Source: a virus. Taken from it: a DNA stretch of 64,000 nucleotides. Below are positions 7,940-16,670 of the stretch, in pieces. Position 1 is the first letter of the stretch. Every line of letters begins with the position of its first letter. The notes below the pieces were generated by a model that saw nothing but the letters and a program-made list of their open reading frames with translations, was not told the origin of the DNA and did no database searches. The translations under genes were made by a program, and so were the position numbers. The stretch spans positions 1 through 64,000 of IMG/VR virus record IMGVR_UViG_3300034071_001431. One strand, given 5' to 3'.

Positions 7940-8251
7940 CTAAGTTATAATGCCGCCGGCACCAATTGGCTCAATGCCTGTTGTTGTATGTATATAATGA
8001 TTTACTAATTCGTTACTTGTTTGTGCATGTAACATCACATGACGTTTATCAATGTGTATACTCTTATTTAACTCAGATGTAAACAGGCTTTGCATCAGGC
8101 CAATGCCTTGTGGGCTTGGAACCACTATCATTGGTTTAGATACAATAAATTCATCAGCAGTTTCTTCAACTACTTTAGCAATAACTTCATCGCCATTTAC
8201 TAATTTAAATGATACTAATGTATCTCGGTCATACTTATTAGTTACTAGCAC
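7940..8251 (-). CDS. Sm-like/SH3-fold small protein
   Basis: A 103-residue protein whose first 45 residues (LVSFKLVNGDEVIAKVVEET) look like an Sm-like or SH3-type barrel, a type seen in many marine phages. The start is a GTG at 8251 with GGGGA upstream; it overlaps the last codons of the glutaredoxin gene. Function unknown. Confidence 0.55.
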   Translation of the reverse strand: MLVTNKYDRDTLVSFKLVNGDEVIAKVVEETADEFIVSKPMIVVPSPQGIGLMQSLFTSELNKSIHIDKRHVMLHAQTSNELVNHYIHTTTGIEPIGAGGIIT

Positions 8252-8501
8252 TTGTTTCCCCTAACATTTCGTTTAATTGTTCATCGGTTAATTTTTTTAA
8301 GCCTTGGAAGCCACCTTCAACAAATAGTTTGCCATCTCGATAAATTTGCGGCACTGTGCGATGACGTTGTTCCAACAACCATTCACGTGCTACATCATCT
8401 TCATCAATTTTAATTACTTCAAATGCAATCTTTTTTGTTGTTAATAAATTCTTAGCCTGCTCGCAAAACGGGCAATTATTTTTACTATATACTGTTAACA
8501 T
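8238..8501 (-). CDS. grx: Glutaredoxin
   Basis: An 87-residue glutaredoxin with the redox motif C10-P-F-C13 after MLTVYSKNN, followed by the TVPQIY cis-proline motif and GG near 65, which bind glutathione. It would reduce the C-terminal cysteines of the phage ribonucleotide reductase, like T4 NrdC. It lies directly downstream of nrdB, as in other T4-like phages. Length is normal for the family. Confidence 0.9.
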   Translation of the reverse strand: MLTVYSKNNCPFCEQAKNLLTTKKIAFEVIKIDEDDVAREWLLEQRHRTVPQIYRDGKLFVEGGFQGLKKLTDEQLNEMLGETSASN

Positions 8502-8518
8502 CTCGGCTCCTTTTATTA

Positions 8519-9619
8519 TTATAGTGATGGTAAATCGTTGTAGTTCATCTCATCCGACATAACTCCAATAACATAGTTAGTTGATTCAGATTCTTGTAAT
8601 GCTGTTTGTTTCTTGCTTGTATCTGTATGTTTATTAAACCACGGAATCGGTGTCGATTTAGGTGCAGGGCTAGTGTAACGTATACCAATTTGTTTCAAGG
8701 CATCTACGGCTGTATAATCAACAAATTCTTTAAGAATATTAGCGTTTAGACCAATAACCGGACCCATTTTGAACAAATAATCGGCCCATTCTTTCTCTTC
8801 GCGAATAACGTCTAAGTACATTTGATATACTTCAGCTTCACATTCTGCTTTAATTGCAGCAAAGCGTGGGTCTTCTTTAACTACTTGATTAATTAAAAAG
8901 GCAGTCCATTCTTTGTGTAACAACTCGTCTTGTAGGATTAAGCTAATGATATTACCGTTACCAATAAAGATACGATTTTCTACCATAGCCAAACTTGTAG
9001 CAAATGATACCATAAAGCGGAATGCTTCTAGACCATAGCTAGCATGTAAGGCCAGCCATACTGCTTTAATGTGATCTGTTTCACTAATTTTCATACCAAG
9101 TTCTTTTTGGCAATTAATTACATGTAATTTATCGTAATAGTTTCCAATTGTGCTAGCCATGCTAACAATCTCTTGTGTATCATGGATCGTGTTAAACACA
9201 TCCTTTGGTACGTTGTAAATGTTACGAATAATGTGACTGTAACTTTTACTATGAATGTTAGTTTCAAAAAATGACCAATTACTAATTAACGCTTCTAGCT
9301 CCGGTAGACTTACGACTGGGCCAAACACTTGATTAGGTGCGCGACCTTGTAAGCTATCTAATGCTGTTTGACGTAACAAGTTAGAAGTAAAAATGTGTTT
9401 TACTGCATCACTGGCACTCTTAAAATCATTGGCATCTTTACTTAAACTAATCTCCTCTGGTTGCCAAAAGAAACCACGAGCAGTAGCTTCAAAGTCTGCA
9501 ATCTTGTTATACTTAACTTCTTCGAAACGTTGTACTGTTACTGGTCCGGCTGGGTCAAGGAACATCTTACGTTGTAGATAGTTTGTTTGTTTTGCTAAAT
9601 TGTATTGTGCTAGTGACAT
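8519..9619 (-). CDS. nrdB: Ribonucleotide reductase class Ia, beta subunit
   Basis: A 366-residue R2 subunit, which houses the di-iron centre and tyrosyl radical used by NrdA to make deoxynucleotides. Recognisable pieces include the ligand helix ALISNWSFFETNIHSKSY and the ILQDELLHKEWTAF helix with the later metal ligands. The C-terminal tail (MNYDDLPSL), which docks on NrdA, is present. It sits between a gene of unknown function and the glutaredoxin in an nrdA-X-nrdB-grx operon. Confidence 0.93.
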   Translation of the reverse strand: MSLAQYNLAKQTNYLQRKMFLDPAGPVTVQRFEEVKYNKIADFEATARGFFWQPEEISLSKDANDFKSASDAVKHIFTSNLLRQTALDSLQGRAPNQVFGPVVSLPELEALISNWSFFETNIHSKSYSHIIRNIYNVPKDVFNTIHDTQEIVSMASTIGNYYDKLHVINCQKELGMKISETDHIKAVWLALHASYGLEAFRFMVSFATSLAMVENRIFIGNGNIISLILQDELLHKEWTAFLINQVVKEDPRFAAIKAECEAEVYQMYLDVIREEKEWADYLFKMGPVIGLNANILKEFVDYTAVDALKQIGIRYTSPAPKSTPIPWFNKHTDTSKKQTALQESESTNYVIGVMSDEMNYNDLPSL

Positions 9620-9620
9620 A

Positions 9621-10277
9621 TTATTTCTTCTTTAATTGTTCGAATAATTCGTGTAAAGGGTATCCTGCATTACGTTTAAGTTCCATTAATCCAATAGCAT
9701 GCCGAGTTCCTACATACTGCTCCTTAGATTCCGACAATACGAATACATATCGACTGTGATTGTGATCGCCGAGATATTTAGACAATTCATCCGATGACAT
9801 AACTGGGTTCAATACATATTGTGATGCTTGTGTATCATATACAGATATGTGATTTCCCTGATTAGCTATTCTTGTCCATAACTTTACTGCATCAGCAGAT
9901 AACATACTATCACTAGCAAAAACTAAATTTAAATTTGAAAGATCCTGTTTAATAAGCAGATACAAATCACTAGCATAAGGTGATACTTTAGATGCAATTG
10001 CTGGATTTTTCGAGGTCAATGTAACTTTACAAAAATTGCCATTTACTTCGGTGTCGACAATAATAGCGACACTAGCAGCATCTGCGGTTCCTATCCAATA
10101 TGTTAATTGGTTTTCAGATGTTAGTTTATAAACATTATTACCAAGTTGTTCTGGCTCTATTCCATCAGATAGTAGTTCTGTTAACATTTGATGTTGTGCT
10201 TCAAATGCATTATTAGCAGGAACAACCCACGGCATTTCTGTCAAAAATGTTCTATAAAAAATCTCGTAGTTGTCCAT
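9621..10277 (-). CDS. Unknown protein between nrdA and nrdB
   Basis: A 218-residue protein of unrecognised family. It starts MDNYEIFYRTFLTEMPWVV and has alternating beta segments, with a basic helical C-terminus. The ATG overlaps the nrdA stop (shared base 10277) and its own stop lies one base before nrdB, so it is made together with the reductase. No catalytic motif is obvious. The N-terminus (FLTEM) loosely resembles capsid-targeting peptides of T4-like phages, so a packaged protein is possible. Confidence 0.55.
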   Translation of the reverse strand: MDNYEIFYRTFLTEMPWVVPANNAFEAQHQMLTELLSDGIEPEQLGNNVYKLTSENQLTYWIGTADAASVAIIVDTEVNGNFCKVTLTSKNPAIASKVSPYASDLYLLIKQDLSNLNLVFASDSMLSADAVKLWTRIANQGNHISVYDTQASQYVLNPVMSSDELSKYLGDHNHSRYVFVLSESKEQYVGTRHAIGLMELKRNAGYPLHELFEQLKKK

Positions 10278-12595
10278 TATAATTTGCAGCTTTCGCAGCC
10301 CTCTTCATCATCATAATCTATCGGTGCCATAGTTGGCGCTACTTCTGCAACCATCTTACTACCTTGTTTATTAATCAAACTATAGTAAAATGTTTTTAAT
10401 CCCCATATATGTGCTTGCATTAAGTTCTTAGCAATTAATGTAGTTGGTACTTTTCTGTCCGCAAAGTGCGCTGGATTGTAAAAAGTATTTGTACTAATTG
10501 ATTGGTCAACATAAGCCGCAAGTACTGCCGCAGTTTTTAAGTATGCGCTACAATCTTTCTGTTCCCACATGAGTTGATATTTATTTTTCAATTTATGATA
10601 TTCTGGAACAACTTGTGTAAAGCTACCTGCCTTACTTTCTTTAACACTGATTAAACTCATCGGCATTTCAATACCGTTTGTACTGTTAATAACTACCGAA
10701 CTAGATTCAACTGGTGCAATTGCCATCAATGTAGCATTGCGTACACCATATTGTTTCATATTATTACGTAATGGTTCCCAATCTAGTTCGGGCGTAAAGT
10801 CTGCTAACTCATTAACTCCGTTAGCACGATTCTCCCACGGAAATGTACCTTGGCCGTAACGTGTTTTATCAGAGTCTAAACATGGGCCACGTTCTTTAGC
10901 AAGTTCAACTGTTGCTTCTGTTAAGTAGAATGCTTGATGTTCCATCCAGCTTTTAACTTCTTGCAATGCATCTTTTTCGCCGTACTGTAGACTGCGTTTA
11001 GCATGCCAATATGCTAAGTTAGTAATACCGATGCCAAGTGGTTGTAGTTCATCGTTGCTTAGTTTACTTTGTATCGACAAGAAATCTTGATAATCCAAAA
11101 TGTTACATAAGCTACGTTGTAAGATACGACAGGCGCGGCGCATATCTTCTGGATTGCGGAAAGCACCCCAATTTATACTACCAAGTGTACACAGGGCAAT
11201 GCGACCAGTTGGATCATCTAAGCGTTTGAATGGCTTAGTGGGTAGTAAAATCTCACAACACAGATTACTTTGATAAATGGTATGATATTCCGGATCAAAT
11301 GGTCCTTGCTTCATAACGTTATCAATAAACACTAGATAGATACGTCCTGTATCTGTACGTTCTTTTAATATGCCACCTTTAAACACTTCTTCGGCCGACA
11401 TTGTTTTCTTACGTAAGTTCTTTTGTTTTTCGTACTTAACATATAGTTCTTCAAATAGTTCCGTGTTGCTGTAAAATGCTTCGTATAAATCTGGCACTTC
11501 ATTTGGGTCAAAGAATGTAATGTTCTCTTTATTTTTAAATCGTCTCCAAAAGAACGCACTTAGTACAACACCATAGTCCATGTGGCGGACTCGTGTTTCA
11601 TCTGTACCTTGATTGTTTTTAAGTACAATTAAGTCGTCAAATTGATGATGCCAAATTGGATAGAATACAGTTGCACTTGCATTACGTATACCACCTTGAC
11701 TGCAACTACGTAAATCACCGAACCATTTCTTTAAGAATGGAATCATACCTGTGTGCTGTATTTCGCCGCCACGTATAGGCGAACCTAGACTACGTAGGCG
11801 CCCAATTTCTAGACCAATACCCGCACGTTTACTAGCATACTTGGCCATCATTTCACCAGATGCAAATATGCTATCTAAGTCATCGTCTGCTTTAATTAGT
11901 ACACATGAACTAAATTGTTTAGTTGGGGTACCGAGGCCGGCGAGAACAGGCGTTGCAAGGGTGAAAAGGCTGTCACTTGCGCATGTGTAGTATTCTTTAA
12001 TAAAACGCATACGTGCGCTGTTAGGTTCTTCTTTATGAAATACAGTTGCCGCTGCAATGATATATCGTATTTGTGGAGTTTCATATATCTGTTTAGTTGC
12101 ACGATTGCGTACAAGATATTTTTCAATTAATTGCTCAATGGCCGCATATGAATATGATTCATCTTTAGTATGGTCAATGAACGAATCCATTTTATCCCAT
12201 TCTTCTTCTGTATACCATTCAAGTAGTTCTGCTGTATACAATCCTGTCGCTACATTTGTCTTAACAATATCATACAAGCGAGGTGGCTCATAGTCGCCAT
12301 ACACATCTTTACGTAACATAGATAAGCGTTGCTTGCCTGCTACGTATTGATAGTTTGTATGTCCGATATCTGGATTGTGTTCTACGTCTATTAGATCTAC
12401 GATAGCACGGAGTGTAATTTCATCAATCTCTCGTGTACTAATGCCATCGTAAAAGTGTGGTTGTGCTTTGATTTCAATCATTGACTGACTTACATCTGCA
12501 ATCCCAGCACATACTTTTGTAATCTGGGCTTGCCATTTATCTACTGCTAACGGAGCGCGACTACCGCTACGTTTTATTACTTGAATGATACTCAA
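10277..12595 (-). CDS. nrdA: Ribonucleotide reductase class Ia, alpha subunit
   Basis: A 772-residue catalytic subunit. An N-terminal ATP-cone (VIKRSGSRAPLAVDKWQAQI) suggests dATP/ATP activity control. The core carries the TPVLAGLGTPTKQFSSCVL region, NLCCEILLPT and MSLISVKESKAGSFTQ. The C-terminal tail EEGCESCKL supplies the CxxC pair reduced by glutaredoxin. It is first in an operon with X, nrdB and grx. Length is normal. Confidence 0.95.
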   Translation of the reverse strand: MSIIQVIKRSGSRAPLAVDKWQAQITKVCAGIADVSQSMIEIKAQPHFYDGISTREIDEITLRAIVDLIDVEHNPDIGHTNYQYVAGKQRLSMLRKDVYGDYEPPRLYDIVKTNVATGLYTAELLEWYTEEEWDKMDSFIDHTKDESYSYAAIEQLIEKYLVRNRATKQIYETPQIRYIIAAATVFHKEEPNSARMRFIKEYYTCASDSLFTLATPVLAGLGTPTKQFSSCVLIKADDDLDSIFASGEMMAKYASKRAGIGLEIGRLRSLGSPIRGGEIQHTGMIPFLKKWFGDLRSCSQGGIRNASATVFYPIWHHQFDDLIVLKNNQGTDETRVRHMDYGVVLSAFFWRRFKNKENITFFDPNEVPDLYEAFYSNTELFEELYVKYEKQKNLRKKTMSAEEVFKGGILKERTDTGRIYLVFIDNVMKQGPFDPEYHTIYQSNLCCEILLPTKPFKRLDDPTGRIALCTLGSINWGAFRNPEDMRRACRILQRSLCNILDYQDFLSIQSKLSNDELQPLGIGITNLAYWHAKRSLQYGEKDALQEVKSWMEHQAFYLTEATVELAKERGPCLDSDKTRYGQGTFPWENRANGVNELADFTPELDWEPLRNNMKQYGVRNATLMAIAPVESSSVVINSTNGIEMPMSLISVKESKAGSFTQVVPEYHKLKNKYQLMWEQKDCSAYLKTAAVLAAYVDQSISTNTFYNPAHFADRKVPTTLIAKNLMQAHIWGLKTFYYSLINKQGSKMVAEVAPTMAPIDYDDEEGCESCKL

Positions 12596-12681
12596 TTTGA
12601 TGACCTCTTAATTTAGTACTGCTCTAAATTTGTATTGTTGAATGTTGTGTTGTATTTACTATTTTATTAACTGCGGTAAGA

Positions 12682-12689
12682 TATTTATA
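12682..12689 (-). promoter_or_regulatory. T4-type late promoter octamer
   Basis: TATAAATA on the minus strand, 87 bases upstream of nrdA and downstream of the fibre gene's stop. It could add late transcription of the nrd operon. Its AT-rich setting makes chance occurrence possible. Confidence 0.35.
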
Positions 12690-12733
12690 TACTCAGTATA
12701 GTATACATGTTATCACAATTTATTACAAGTATA

Positions 12734-13309
12734 TTAATTAAATATCGTTACATGAAATTTCATTTCTGCAACATTGCTTGGTCCAACTATATTAGTTGTT
12801 GTATAATACAGTACATTACCAGTAAATCCAAAAGTTACTCCGATATCAGCAGTTTCGGTATATTCATCATCTACTGAAGTTGTTGATCCGTAATTTGCAG
12901 CAGTTAATGTGCCTACTCGTCGTTTGGAATTCCTAGTAATAGCATACGACATTGTAGTAGGAGTATCTACTATTCCGATATTAGCAGTTGTGTTATTTGC
13001 TAAAGTAAGCGAATTAACTCCTGTAAGTAATTGTAAATTAGCAATATCAGAATGTATAGTAGTAACATCGGCTTCTATATTAGCAACATTACCTTGCAAT
13101 ACTGTGATAGCTGCCAATTCTGAGAATATAGATTGTGCAGTGAGAATTTCTGTACGACCGGTAGTAGGAGCACCTTCTGCTAATGTACCGTTACCAATGA
13201 ATAATCTACGTTCATCAATTGACCAGCCCAACTCAGCCGATGCTAATTGTGGCAAATCTTCTTGTAATCCTCTACGGATTTGTATTTTTGAAATTTGTAC
13301 TACAGCCAT
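12734..13309 (-). CDS. Tail-fibre-like virion protein with Mtd_N-type N-terminus
   Basis: A 191-residue protein. Residues 1-45 (IQIRRGLQEDLPQLASAELGW...RRLFIGNG) match the short N-terminal module found in many phage fibre and structural proteins, as in the Bordetella major tropism determinant. A coiled-coil-like stretch follows (VLQGNVANIEADVTTIHSDI), then a beta-rich C-terminus. Probably a short fibre or whisker component. Confidence 0.7.
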   Translation of the reverse strand: MAVVQISKIQIRRGLQEDLPQLASAELGWSIDERRLFIGNGTLAEGAPTTGRTEILTAQSIFSELAAITVLQGNVANIEADVTTIHSDIANLQLLTGVNSLTLANNTTANIGIVDTPTTMSYAITRNSKRRVGTLTAANYGSTTSVDDEYTETADIGVTFGFTGNVLYYTTTNIVGPSNVAEMKFHVTIFN

Positions 13310-13336
13310 GTTATTAACCTCATCTATATTTTATAT

Positions 13337-14020
13337 TTAGCTGAGATTATAATACTGCTCTACCCTTTTCAACCATTTTTCTGTCCACATATCCCATTCC
13401 TCGCCCTCAACTGTCCATGTCTGATACTGGAAGTCTTGACTGCACATTAGAATAACACCTTGTTTAATGTCAGTTCCGTGTGTTTCGTTGTGTGCTAGTC
13501 CATAAGCGCATAACTGGAGGAAATAGTCCTGAACCCACTCTGTTTTCTTCGGTTTATTGGTCTGTTTGTAGTCTAAAATAGCTGGTTTACCTTTATGTAC
13601 ACCACAAGCGTCAGTTGTACCAGCATACAGTCCAGATACATATAATGGTACTTCAATTCCCCATACCTCGTCTACATGTACTAAGCCCTGTTCTACAATT
13701 GTCTGCGCCATCTTATGACTTTGCATACTGTAGGGGTTAGTACCGGGCTCGCCCATATCGCGTCCATTACGCACATAGTCTTCCAACCATTTGTGCATAC
13801 GTGTTCCGCGATTGGCGGCTTCTGTAGTAATCTCTTGAGCTTTTTTCTCACCAACAGCTTTTCGCCAGTTATCAAGTGCCGCTTTACTTTCGGCGGACTT
13901 TGTTTTGTCGAGAATTGTTGTTACTGAAGGAACTTTACTGCCATCGGGCAAACTGTAAAGTCGTTTTCCATCCACGCTCTGGCGATTGATGGGTGTATAG
14001 TCGTATTTTTGTATAAGCAT
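13337..14020 (-). CDS. PD-(D/E)XK-type exonuclease
   Basis: A 227-residue nuclease of the type annotated as exonuclease in T4-like marine phages. Motif residues are GTTDACGVH (Asp) and ILDYKQT (D-x-K) near 135-155, and the N-terminal helix ANRGTRMHKWLEDY carries the conserved R-G-T-x-x-H typical of RecB/Cas4-like folds. It may trim host or recombination DNA. The stop of the upstream SGNH gene is adjacent, with no spacer. Confidence 0.75.
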   Translation of the reverse strand: MLIQKYDYTPINRQSVDGKRLYSLPDGSKVPSVTTILDKTKSAESKAALDNWRKAVGEKKAQEITTEAANRGTRMHKWLEDYVRNGRDMGEPGTNPYSMQSHKMAQTIVEQGLVHVDEVWGIEVPLYVSGLYAGTTDACGVHKGKPAILDYKQTNKPKKTEWVQDYFLQLCAYGLAHNETHGTDIKQGVILMCSQDFQYQTWTVEGEEWDMWTEKWLKRVEQYYNLS

Positions 14021-14737
14021 TTAATTATTGTATACTCTTAGAAATTCAGTTGCAACCTGTTTCTGCCACGACGGACCAGGATGCGAATCTCTAGCAGAAT
14101 CTGTGGGTATAAAAGAAGTGATATATGTATTGGCTTCTAATTCGTGCAATTTAAAATTGTAATTTTTACTTAATTGATTAACTAGAAGTTTATTTTTGGC
14201 AAAATTATTATAACTTTGCAGATTATCATATAAAAACAAAGTGTCTGTGGAAATTTTATCCCACGGACCATGCAGTTTAATAGCCGGGTGCCTCGGAGTT
14301 GGAGTATGATATGATTCGAATCTATTAGCCATTGTCCACAGGATAAAAACATGCTCGGGACTGAATAACGATACTACATTGGTTAAAATTCTAGCTATAG
14401 TGTCGTTGCTTGCTCCGGCAACACCTAAATTATATACATTATATTGTGGGAAAGAATTCTTAATTATAGATACCCATGAATCTTCTTCTCTGTTTCCTAT
14501 TCCCTCAGTGAAACTACAACCTAGACACAAAATATTTGGTAATGGACTTGCAAAATCAAATTCAGTAGTTCGATATCCGTAAGAATTGTATCTATAAATT
14601 ATACTAGTTTCGCTCCAGCCAGGTGGCATTGTATTTTTAAATGATTCCTCCGAATCACTGCCACTCCAATACGAATCCCCGGGTGGATTTTTTGTTTTTG
14701 GTATTATACCCTCGGCCCAATGATTTATACTATTCAT
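14021..14737 (-). CDS. SGNH/GDSL-type hydrolase-like protein
   Basis: A 238-residue protein. Block I is ILCLGCSFTEGIGN, with Ser as candidate nucleophile; the NLGVAGASNDTIAR block fits the second conserved Gly/Asn region; DSHPGPSWQKQ near the end fits the D-x-x-H block. SGNH enzymes remove or transfer acyl groups on sugars or lipids. Two relatives lie at 29664-30377 and at the right edge. The start overlaps the iscA stop by 4 bases. Confidence 0.65.
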   Translation of the reverse strand: MNSINHWAEGIIPKTKNPPGDSYWSGSDSEESFKNTMPPGWSETSIIYRYNSYGYRTTEFDFASPLPNILCLGCSFTEGIGNREEDSWVSIIKNSFPQYNVYNLGVAGASNDTIARILTNVVSLFSPEHVFILWTMANRFESYHTPTPRHPAIKLHGPWDKISTDTLFLYDNLQSYNNFAKNKLLVNQLSKNYNFKLHELEANTYITSFIPTDSARDSHPGPSWQKQVATEFLRVYNN

Positions 14738-15057
14738 ACAGTAAATGACTCACCGCAGCCACATTCGCCGGTAGCATTTGGATTAATAAATTCAAATCCC
14801 TCATTAAGCCCTTCACGTTTCCAATCCATTTTTAGGCCATTGACATAAACTAAATCTTTTGGTGTAGTAAAAATACTAACATCATGACACTTATATTCAA
14901 TATCGTTTACAGATAGTTGATCAACAAACTCAAGAACATAACTCATACCACTACAGCCAGCAGTTTTGACGCCAATTTTAATACCTAGCGTGTTTGCTCC
15001 ACGAGCAGTGATGCTTTTCTTAATTTTCTCTGCAGCCAATTCCGTTAAACTAATCAT
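14734..15057 (-). CDS. iscA: A-type iron-sulfur carrier protein (IscA/HesB family)
   Basis: A 107-residue A-type carrier with the three conserved cysteines C35 (TAGCSGMSY) and C99/C101 (GECGCGESF). These proteins accept and deliver Fe-S clusters to target enzymes. It overlaps the flavin monooxygenase gene by 4 bases and lies in the same operon as iscU. Its presence with three radical SAM genes and a 4Fe-4S oxidoreductase suggests it supports cluster loading during infection. Confidence 0.93.
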   Translation of the reverse strand: MISLTELAAEKIKKSITARGANTLGIKIGVKTAGCSGMSYVLEFVDQLSVNDIEYKCHDVSIFTTPKDLVYVNGLKMDWKREGLNEGFEFINPNATGECGCGESFTV

Positions 15058-16367
15058 TTAAATATCATTCCTTTTTTTAGATTACAAAACTTAAAATTAA
15101 ACCATTCTTTGTAATAATTTTGATATAACTGCCAGGTTCGCTTTGGAAATTTTTCTTTTGATCTTAAAAGATAATTTGCCTTTAGTGGAAAGTCAATTGG
15201 AGTGCTATCGAAATTTGAAATACTCGGAGTACACGAATACAAATTCTTTTTTTTCATATATTTCAATATACGGATAACGTAATGACTAATTAATTCACAG
15301 CGTAATGTCCAACTCTGATTTACGTACCCAAATGCCATTGCTAAATTTGGAACTCCGGTAAACATTGTTCCTCTATAAAATATAGTATCATGTATATCGA
15401 TTGAGATACCATTTACTATTATATTAACTCCGCCTAATAATTTTATCTCGAGTCCAGTAGCAGTAATTACAATATCGCTGCTAATAATTTGGCCAGTTTC
15501 AAGTTTAATTCCATCTTTAACGTAGCTATCGATTATACTCGTTATTAACCGAATCTTGCCATTGTCTACACAATCAAAAAATTCATTATCTAAAGTTAGA
15601 CATAATCGTTGTTCCCAAGGATAATAGTTAGGTCTATCATACCTAGTTAATAAAGTAGATGCCTCTAATGGATTATTTCTGCAATAATTATAAAATTTAA
15701 GTCCTTGCCATAGCCGTTTAACCCGAGAACTTTTCTGTTGTCTAGGTGCGCTTACTATATAACCCGGACTGCGTTGAATTACAGTAACTGATTTTGCTTG
15801 CTTGGTTAGTTCAGGAGCCAATGTAACCATAGTTGCTCCACTGCCGATAATAGTAATATCTTTATCTTTATAGTCAAGTTCCTGCCAATGTTGTGGATGT
15901 ACTATTTGCCCTGCATATTGAGTTGTATCTTTGATTTCAGGAGTATGAGGATTTTTATAATTAAAATAGCCCGAACACATCATAATAAATTGACACGTAA
16001 TAGTTGGGCGATCCACTAATGTGATGTACCACTTATTATTTTTCCATTCGATTGTAGTTACATTGTGATTATATCGAATTTGTTGACTAATATTATTGTT
16101 ATCTGCTGTTTGTTTAATATAATTGTTAATATCACTGCCGTTAGGAAATTGAGTATTTCCTTTCCATGGATTAAAACTATATCCGTATGTATACATATCA
16201 CTATCGGATCTTACTCCAGGATATTTAAATAAATCCCAAGTGCCGCCAATATTATCACGGGCTTCTAAAATGATATAGGAATGGTCAGGGCAATCATGCT
16301 GTAAATAATACGCCGATTGGATACCTGCCATTCCAGCACCTACTATTACAACATCAAAGTGTTCCAT
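15054..16367 (-). CDS. Flavin-containing (Baeyer-Villiger-type) monooxygenase
   Basis: A 437-residue FAD/NAD(P)H monooxygenase. The FAD Rossmann motif is VVIVGAGMAGIQSAYYL (from residue 6), followed by GGTWDLFKYPGVRSDSDMYTY, characteristic of the Baeyer-Villiger/FMO group. YAGQIVHPQHW (151-161) matches the fingerprint FxGxxxHxxxW with Tyr in place of Phe. A second GSGATM motif (from about 175) would bind NADPH, and ATGLEIKLL follows. It would insert oxygen into a ketone or oxidise N/S atoms; the substrate is unknown. It is unusual in a phage and lies inside the iscU-iscA cassette. Confidence 0.88.
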   Translation of the reverse strand: MEHFDVVIVGAGMAGIQSAYYLQHDCPDHSYIILEARDNIGGTWDLFKYPGVRSDSDMYTYGYSFNPWKGNTQFPNGSDINNYIKQTADNNNISQQIRYNHNVTTIEWKNNKWYITLVDRPTITCQFIMMCSGYFNYKNPHTPEIKDTTQYAGQIVHPQHWQELDYKDKDITIIGSGATMVTLAPELTKQAKSVTVIQRSPGYIVSAPRQQKSSRVKRLWQGLKFYNYCRNNPLEASTLLTRYDRPNYYPWEQRLCLTLDNEFFDCVDNGKIRLITSIIDSYVKDGIKLETGQIISSDIVITATGLEIKLLGGVNIIVNGISIDIHDTIFYRGTMFTGVPNLAMAFGYVNQSWTLRCELISHYVIRILKYMKKKNLYSCTPSISNFDSTPIDFPLKANYLLRSKEKFPKRTWQLYQNYYKEWFNFKFCNLKKGMIFK

Positions 16368-16371
16368 TTAA

Positions 16372-16524
16372 TTAATTGAATATCCGATCTAATACTGCTT
16401 GTTTTTGTTCGTTTGTAAAATTGTACCATTCTACTACTTCGTCTGTTGTTCTACCACAACCGCGGCAAACTCCATCAAATAATCCGCATGCGCCGACGCA
16501 CGGGCTTTCGATTTCCTCTTCCAT
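16372..16524 (-). CDS. DUF1289 family cysteine-rich protein
   Basis: A 50-residue protein beginning MEEEIESPCVGACGLF, with four cysteines in the pattern C-x3-C...C-x2-C followed by GRTTDEVVEW, the hallmark of DUF1289. Bacterial members are small proteins thought to bind an Fe-S cluster or zinc. The gene is in a different frame from the overlapping gene at 16434-16667 and ends 4 bases before the monooxygenase start. It fits the Fe-S theme of this operon. Confidence 0.8.
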   Translation of the reverse strand: MEEEIESPCVGACGLFDGVCRGCGRTTDEVVEWYNFTNEQKQAVLDRIFN

Positions 16525-16667
16525 TCTATTTCGACCCCTTGTTGATTGTTAATAAGATAGCTACATGCCTGTTGATGTTCGCATTGTTCAAATGTATTAT
16601 CCTCTTGATGTTTATCATGTAAACAACAATATTGTTGATATTCTGTATTGTGTAATGGGCAAGCCAT
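16434..16667 (-). CDS. Cys/His-rich small protein overlapping DUF1289 gene
   Basis: A 77-residue frame with AAGGA before its ATG. The first 36 residues contain many Cys and His (MACPLHNTEYQQYCCLHDKH...CEHQQACSYL), suggesting a metal site. Its last 30 codons overlap the DUF1289 gene in another frame, so the true C-terminus may be shorter if a frameshift is present. It begins 3 bases after the iscU stop. Function unknown. Confidence 0.55.
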   Translation of the reverse strand: MACPLHNTEYQQYCCLHDKHQEDNTFEQCEHQQACSYLINNQQGVEIEWKRKSKARASAHADYLMEFAAVVVEQQTK

Positions 16668-16670
16668 TTC

